64,000 bases of DNA from Planosporangium sp963837285 (lineage in GTDB: Bacteria > Actinomycetota > Actinomycetes > Mycobacteriales > Micromonosporaceae), in the NCBI GenBank assembly GCA_963837285.1, contig CAWIMS010000005.1, positions 1,674,001 to 1,738,000 of the forward strand. Direction: 5' to 3'. Position numbers and translations under genes: made by a program. The number at the start of each line of letters is the position of its first letter. Within the stretch, counting starts at the first letter, position 1. Below are positions 60,935-64,000 of the stretch, piece after piece. Under the pieces are notes generated by a model. That model searched no databases and was not told where the DNA came from. It saw nothing but the letters and a program-made list of their open reading frames with translations.

Positions 60935-62503
60935 ATGACTGATCTCCCCCGCGCGGCTGGCGATGTCGACGGTGTGCGCTCGAGCCTCTGCCGGGCATAC
61001 CTGACGATCGCGACGCTGGGCGTGGCCGGATACCTCCTCACGTCCACGGACAGTTGGACGCAGGTCGGGTACCGGGTCGCGATCGGATACCTCGGGGTGG
61101 CCGCGATCATCGTCGGTATCCTGCGGTCCCGGCCGGGCGGAGCCGCCGCCTGGTGGTTCATCGCTGCCGGCGTGTTCCTGAACGTGACCGGTCAACTGGC
61201 CGAGACGCTGGTGCTGCGCGTCGAGCACAGCAACACGTTCCCCTCCATCGCCGACGTGTTCTATCTCGGCCTGTACCCCGGTTTGATCATCGGCATGGTG
61301 CTGCTGATCCGCCGCCGTACCCTCGGCCGTGACCTGGCGGCGACCGTCGACGCCTCGACCATCTCCATCGGTCTGGGCCTGCTGTCCTGGGTGTTCTTCA
61401 TCGAGCCGGTCCGCGCCGATCCCTCGATCAAGCTGCTGGGCAGCATCGTCAGCGTCGCATACCCGGTTTTCGACGTCCTGGTCCTCGCCATGCTGATCCG
61501 GATGACGCTCGGGGCCGGTAGCCGGAACAGATCATTCCGACTGCTGACCGGCTCGGTGCTGCTGTTCCTCGCCGGTGACACCGCATGGGCCGTGATCAAC
61601 CAGTTGGCCTGGCTGAACCCGTGGGACTGGCTGGTTCACGTGCTCGACATGCTCTTCCTGCTCGCGTACGTCATGGCGGGTGCGGCGGCGCTGCACCCGT
61701 CGATCCGCGAGCTGGCGATGCCGGCCACTCCGCGGCCCAGCCGGATGAACGCGCGTAAGCTCGGCGCCCTCGCGCTGGCCTCGCTGATCGCGCCGGGACT
61801 GCTCGGCTTCCGCATCATCTTCTCCCACCAGGTGCAGCTCAAGGACGCGGTGGCGATCGCCATCGGCTCGACGGCGCTGTTCCTGCTGGTGGTCACCCGC
61901 CTGGCACAGCTGCTCCGCGAGGTGGAAACGCAGGCCCGCAAACTGCGTGATCTCACCCGGGTCGACGACCTGACCGGGCTGCCGAACCGCCGTGCCTGGA
62001 CCGCCGAGCTGCCCAGCGCGATCGAACGGGCCCGCATCGATCACGCCCCGCTGACGGTGGCGCTGCTCGACCTCGATCACTTCAAGCGGTTCAACGACAC
62101 GTACGGCCACCTCGCCGGTGACCGCCTGCTGATCACCGCGACGGCTGCCTGGCGCGCCGGGCTCCGCGACGTCGATCAGCTCGCACGCTACGGCGGCGAG
62201 GAGTTCATCGCGCTGTTCCCCGAGACCACCGGCGAACAGGCGGCACAGGTCCTGCACCGGCTACGCGCCGCCACCCCCGCCGGACAGACCTTCTCCGCCG
62301 GCGTCGCCACCTGGAACGGCTGCGAAAGCTCTGACGATCTGGTCGCCCGCGCCGACCGGCAGCTGTACGCCGCCAAGGAGGCCGGCCGGGACCGTGTCCT
62401 GGTGGCCGAGGTGCCGGGCGAGCCACGGGGGCCAAAGGCTAGCCGCGCCGCGCCGGATCCTCGGGTACCGGACCGTACCGGGCATGCGGAGCCCGCGTGG
62501 TGA
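60935..62503 (+). CDS. Membrane diguanylate cyclase (GGDEF)
   Basis: 522 aa from ATG 60935. Nine or ten hydrophobic helices fill residues 15-310, followed by a GGDEF domain that opens LTRVDDLTGLPNRRAWTAEL. The active loop is RYGGEEFIALFPE, and RDVD five residues earlier is an RxxD inhibitory site. There is no PAS or EAL domain. It is the second cyclase of the window. Its last 65 nt overlap the convergent VanX-like gene tail to tail. Confidence 0.92.
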   Translation: MTDLPRAAGDVDGVRSSLCRAYLTIATLGVAGYLLTSTDSWTQVGYRVAIGYLGVAAIIVGILRSRPGGAAAWWFIAAGVFLNVTGQLAETLVLRVEHSNTFPSIADVFYLGLYPGLIIGMVLLIRRRTLGRDLAATVDASTISIGLGLLSWVFFIEPVRADPSIKLLGSIVSVAYPVFDVLVLAMLIRMTLGAGSRNRSFRLLTGSVLLFLAGDTAWAVINQLAWLNPWDWLVHVLDMLFLLAYVMAGAAALHPSIRELAMPATPRPSRMNARKLGALALASLIAPGLLGFRIIFSHQVQLKDAVAIAIGSTALFLLVVTRLAQLLREVETQARKLRDLTRVDDLTGLPNRRAWTAELPSAIERARIDHAPLTVALLDLDHFKRFNDTYGHLAGDRLLITATAAWRAGLRDVDQLARYGGEEFIALFPETTGEQAAQVLHRLRAATPAGQTFSAGVATWNGCESSDDLVARADRQLYAAKEAGRDRVLVAEVPGEPRGPKASRAAPDPRVPDRTGHAEPAW

Positions 62504-63104
62504 GCGCCCAGTCGGGGTCGCCGTAGGACCAGTGCCACCATCGGGTCGGGCAGTTGACGAACCCCATGGCGGTGAGTGCCTCGCCCAGCAGCCTCCGCTT
62601 CGCGGCCTCCGGTTCGGTGACCGGGCCGGTGTCGTGGTCATCGGGAAGGTTCCCGTCGCAGGCCGCGCACGTCGGGTTCCCGGGCCTGCCGGGATCGACC
62701 AGCAACGGTACGCCGGTGTACGCGCACAGCGTCAGGTCCACGGCGGCGCCGGTCGGATGCGACGCGAGCCCGGGTGGTGCCACGCGCCGTTCGGCGAGGC
62801 GCCGCACGTCCGCCTCCGTAGCGTCCGGGTACGCGCGCCTTATCGCACCGACCGCCCGTTCCAGCTGTCGCCGCTGGACGGCTATCGGCCAGTAACCGGC
62901 GAGGATGAGCAGCCGCACATCGCGGGGCAGCAGGCACTGCGCGACGACCAGCCGGTCGACGATGCCGGAGCGCAGGTACGCGAGCCGGCCGTCGGTCATC
63001 TGCGCGACCCACAGCGGCGCCGATGCCTGCACGTCGACCAGCGACTCACCGCAGTCCCGGACGGGGACGGGGACGGTGCCGGCGGGGCGGGGTGGCGTCG
63101 TCAT
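62439..63104 (-). CDS. VanX-like D-alanyl-D-alanine dipeptidase (peptidase M15D)
   Basis: 221 aa from ATG 63104. Zinc-site motifs are present: SHPTGAAVDLTL (SxHxxGxAxD) and PTRWWHWSYGD (the WWH end-motif). The segment LILAGYWPIAVQRRQL also fits. VanX cleaves D-Ala-D-Ala to spare D-Ala-D-Lac in glycopeptide resistance; orphan M15D proteins also recycle wall peptides. No vanH, vanA or vanRS is adjacent, so a wall-recycling role is at least as likely. Confidence 0.85.
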   Translation of the reverse strand: MTTPPRPAGTVPVPVRDCGESLVDVQASAPLWVAQMTDGRLAYLRSGIVDRLVVAQCLLPRDVRLLILAGYWPIAVQRRQLERAVGAIRRAYPDATEADVRRLAERRVAPPGLASHPTGAAVDLTLCAYTGVPLLVDPGRPGNPTCAACDGNLPDDHDTGPVTEPEAAKRRLLGEALTAMGFVNCPTRWWHWSYGDPDWALTTRAPHARYGPVPEDPARRG

Positions 63105-63469
63105 CGTGGTTGCTCCCGGTCAGGCGGCGGCATGGTCGCCGGCACTGTCCACCGCGGCGCTGCAGAAGCTCTGTAACTCCGGTATAGCCCCCAGCCACTG
63201 TCGCGTTGACGACGCAGCAGGTATATGAGCGCGTGCCCGCCCGCTGGAGTCGCAGCCGGATCCGCGGGTGTCGCGCAGCGTCATCCGGGAGGGCTCGGGC
63301 CACTCGTACGCCATCGCGGCGGAGGGCATCCTCCTCGTACCGGTGCCGTTCGGGCCGGTGGCGGAGCTGGCCGACGTGCGGATCCGCCTCACCGACCTCA
63401 CAGGTGTGACGGTGCGGGAACGGGACCCGGCCGGTCACCCCGCTGGACGTCCCGCGCCCGGGCTGAGTC
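63105..63469. other. Gap with a coding-like fragment, no supported gene
   Basis: The frame from 63268 reads HSYAIAAEGILLVPVPFGPV then LTDLTGVTVRERDPAG on the plus strand, with coding-like composition. It continues without a natural end into the enoyl-CoA hydratase gene on the other strand. It is probably a fragment of an unrecognised gene. Confidence 0.3.
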
Positions 63470-64000
63470 TCAGTTCGCCGCCCGGCGCGCCGCGCTGCGC
63501 TGCCGCAGCTCGTCGAGATAACCGGCGATCGCCGCCTGGGTCGGCGGGCTCTGCCAGACCTCGATGACCCGTCGCGCGTCGACCGGCCACCACGCGTCGA
63601 TCCGCTCGCGCGCCGGCCGGTGCAGCTGCTCCTTGGTCATCGCGTACCCGCCTGCCGGGAACCGGGCGAGGTGGCCGGCCCGGTCGACGGCCTGGTCGAG
63701 CAGGTCGGCCGGGTCCACGACAGCGTCGACGAGGCCGATCCGGTGCGCCTCGCCCGGCGTCATCACCGGGGCGGTCAGCGCGAGCGCCGACGCCGCCGGG
63801 CCGGCCGTGTACCGCATGATCTCCAGTACCGCGGTCGGGAACGGCACGCCCACCAGCAGCTCGGTGAGCCCGATCGTGCCGGCCGACATCAGCCGCAGGT
63901 CGCAGGCGGCGGCGAGGACACAGCCACCGGCCAGCGCGTGCCCGTTGACGGCCGCGACGACCGGTCTCGGATGGTCGAACACCGCGATCAGCGCGTCGTG
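63470..64000 (-). CDS. Enoyl-CoA hydratase/isomerase-family protein, C-terminal part (runs off right edge)
   Basis: 177 codons are visible; the N-terminus lies beyond 64000. It reads ALIAVFDHPRPVVAAVNGHA then LAGGCVLAAACDLRLMSAGT, the crotonase oxyanion-hole strand and helix, followed by IGLTELLVGVPFP (where many hydratases have the catalytic Glu as E-x-x-G) and VMTPGEAHRIGLVDAVVDP. The internal GTG before FDHP is not the start, because the open frame and homology continue to the edge. The exact substrate is unknown. Confidence 0.88.
   Translation of the reverse strand, partial: HDALIAVFDHPRPVVAAVNGHALAGGCVLAAACDLRLMSAGTIGLTELLVGVPFPTAVLEIMRYTAGPAASALALTAPVMTPGEAHRIGLVDAVVDPADLLDQAVDRAGHLARFPAGGYAMTKEQLHRPARERIDAWWPVDARRVIEVWQSPPTQAAIAGYLDELRQRSAARRAAN

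Noticed and set aside
62439..63104. Part of a vanHAX glycopeptide-resistance cluster
   Set aside because: No vanH, vanA or vanRS homologue is adjacent.

Overview
The window is high-GC actinobacterial chromosome. Strong third-position G/C bias, frequent GTG starts, four-base ATGA/GTGA gene overlaps, tandem ArsR/TetR regulators, AfsR-type remnants and a complete chemotaxis cluster suggest a motile member of the Micromonosporaceae (Actinoplanes/Dactylosporangium-like). That placement is inference; no rRNA or other marker gene is present. No tRNA, rRNA, CRISPR array, intact insertion sequence or prophage was seen.

Layout. 1-1.2 kb: edge of a dihydroorotate-dehydrogenase-like gene followed by remnants of an SDR and a universal stress protein. 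1.2-3 kb: divergent ArsR/SRPBCC module. 3-8.8 kb: six-gene, translationally coupled minus-strand operon (lipoprotein, peptidoglycan-binding adaptor, ABC ATPase, FtsX-like permease, histidine kinase, NarL-type regulator). 8.8-11.5 kb: repeat- and hairpin-rich spacer, a zinc-ribbon/VOC protein and an HNH-type protein. 11.5-15.5 kb: DrrAB-like exporter, TetR, methyltransferase and aminoglycoside-phosphotransferase-like gene. 15.6-19.2 kb: reactive-sulfur locus (TusA-like, ArsR-rhodanese fusion, CstB-like persulfide dioxygenase, MFS transporter). 19.3-23.7 kb: decayed VOC, AfsR-type and GNAT genes around a second ArsR/SRPBCC module. 23.7-30.2 kb: paralogous IF-1, a close homologue of bacterial ethylene-forming enzyme, a HAF-repeat protein, a MOSC protein, a deleted serine hydrolase and two tandem secreted paralogues of unknown function. 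30.2-32.3 kb: GGDEF protein plus a glycosidase-like remnant. 32.3-41.2 kb: chemotaxis cluster cheW-R-D-B-mcp-Y-STAS-cheA with a divergent transmembrane MCP.

41.3-50.8 kb holds the most unusual unit: a probable catabolic operon behind a canonical promoter and a 40-bp perfect palindrome. Its genes are hydantoinase/ketone-carboxylase-like A and B subunits, an acyl-CoA ligase, a TetR regulator, a divergent B12-dependent acyl-CoA mutase large subunit, and a protein fusing the B12-binding subunit to a short-chain dehydrogenase. 50.8-53.4 kb: Rho_N-like protein, an orphan F0 ATP synthase subunit a controlled by its own divergent TetR, an epimerase fragment and another TetR. 53.7-56.8 kb: a ferredoxin-ferredoxin reductase fusion and its P450. 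56.9-60.7 kb: RsbW-like and STAS-kinase proteins flanking an Nramp-related/PRC-barrel operon. 60.9-64 kb: second GGDEF protein, VanX-like dipeptidase and a partial enoyl-CoA hydratase.

Several otherwise intact genes (adaptor at 8.1 kb, hyuB at 44.5 kb, mutase at 48.3 kb) carry one extra base in a G/C run, so sequencing error must be separated from real decay before those genes are called broken.
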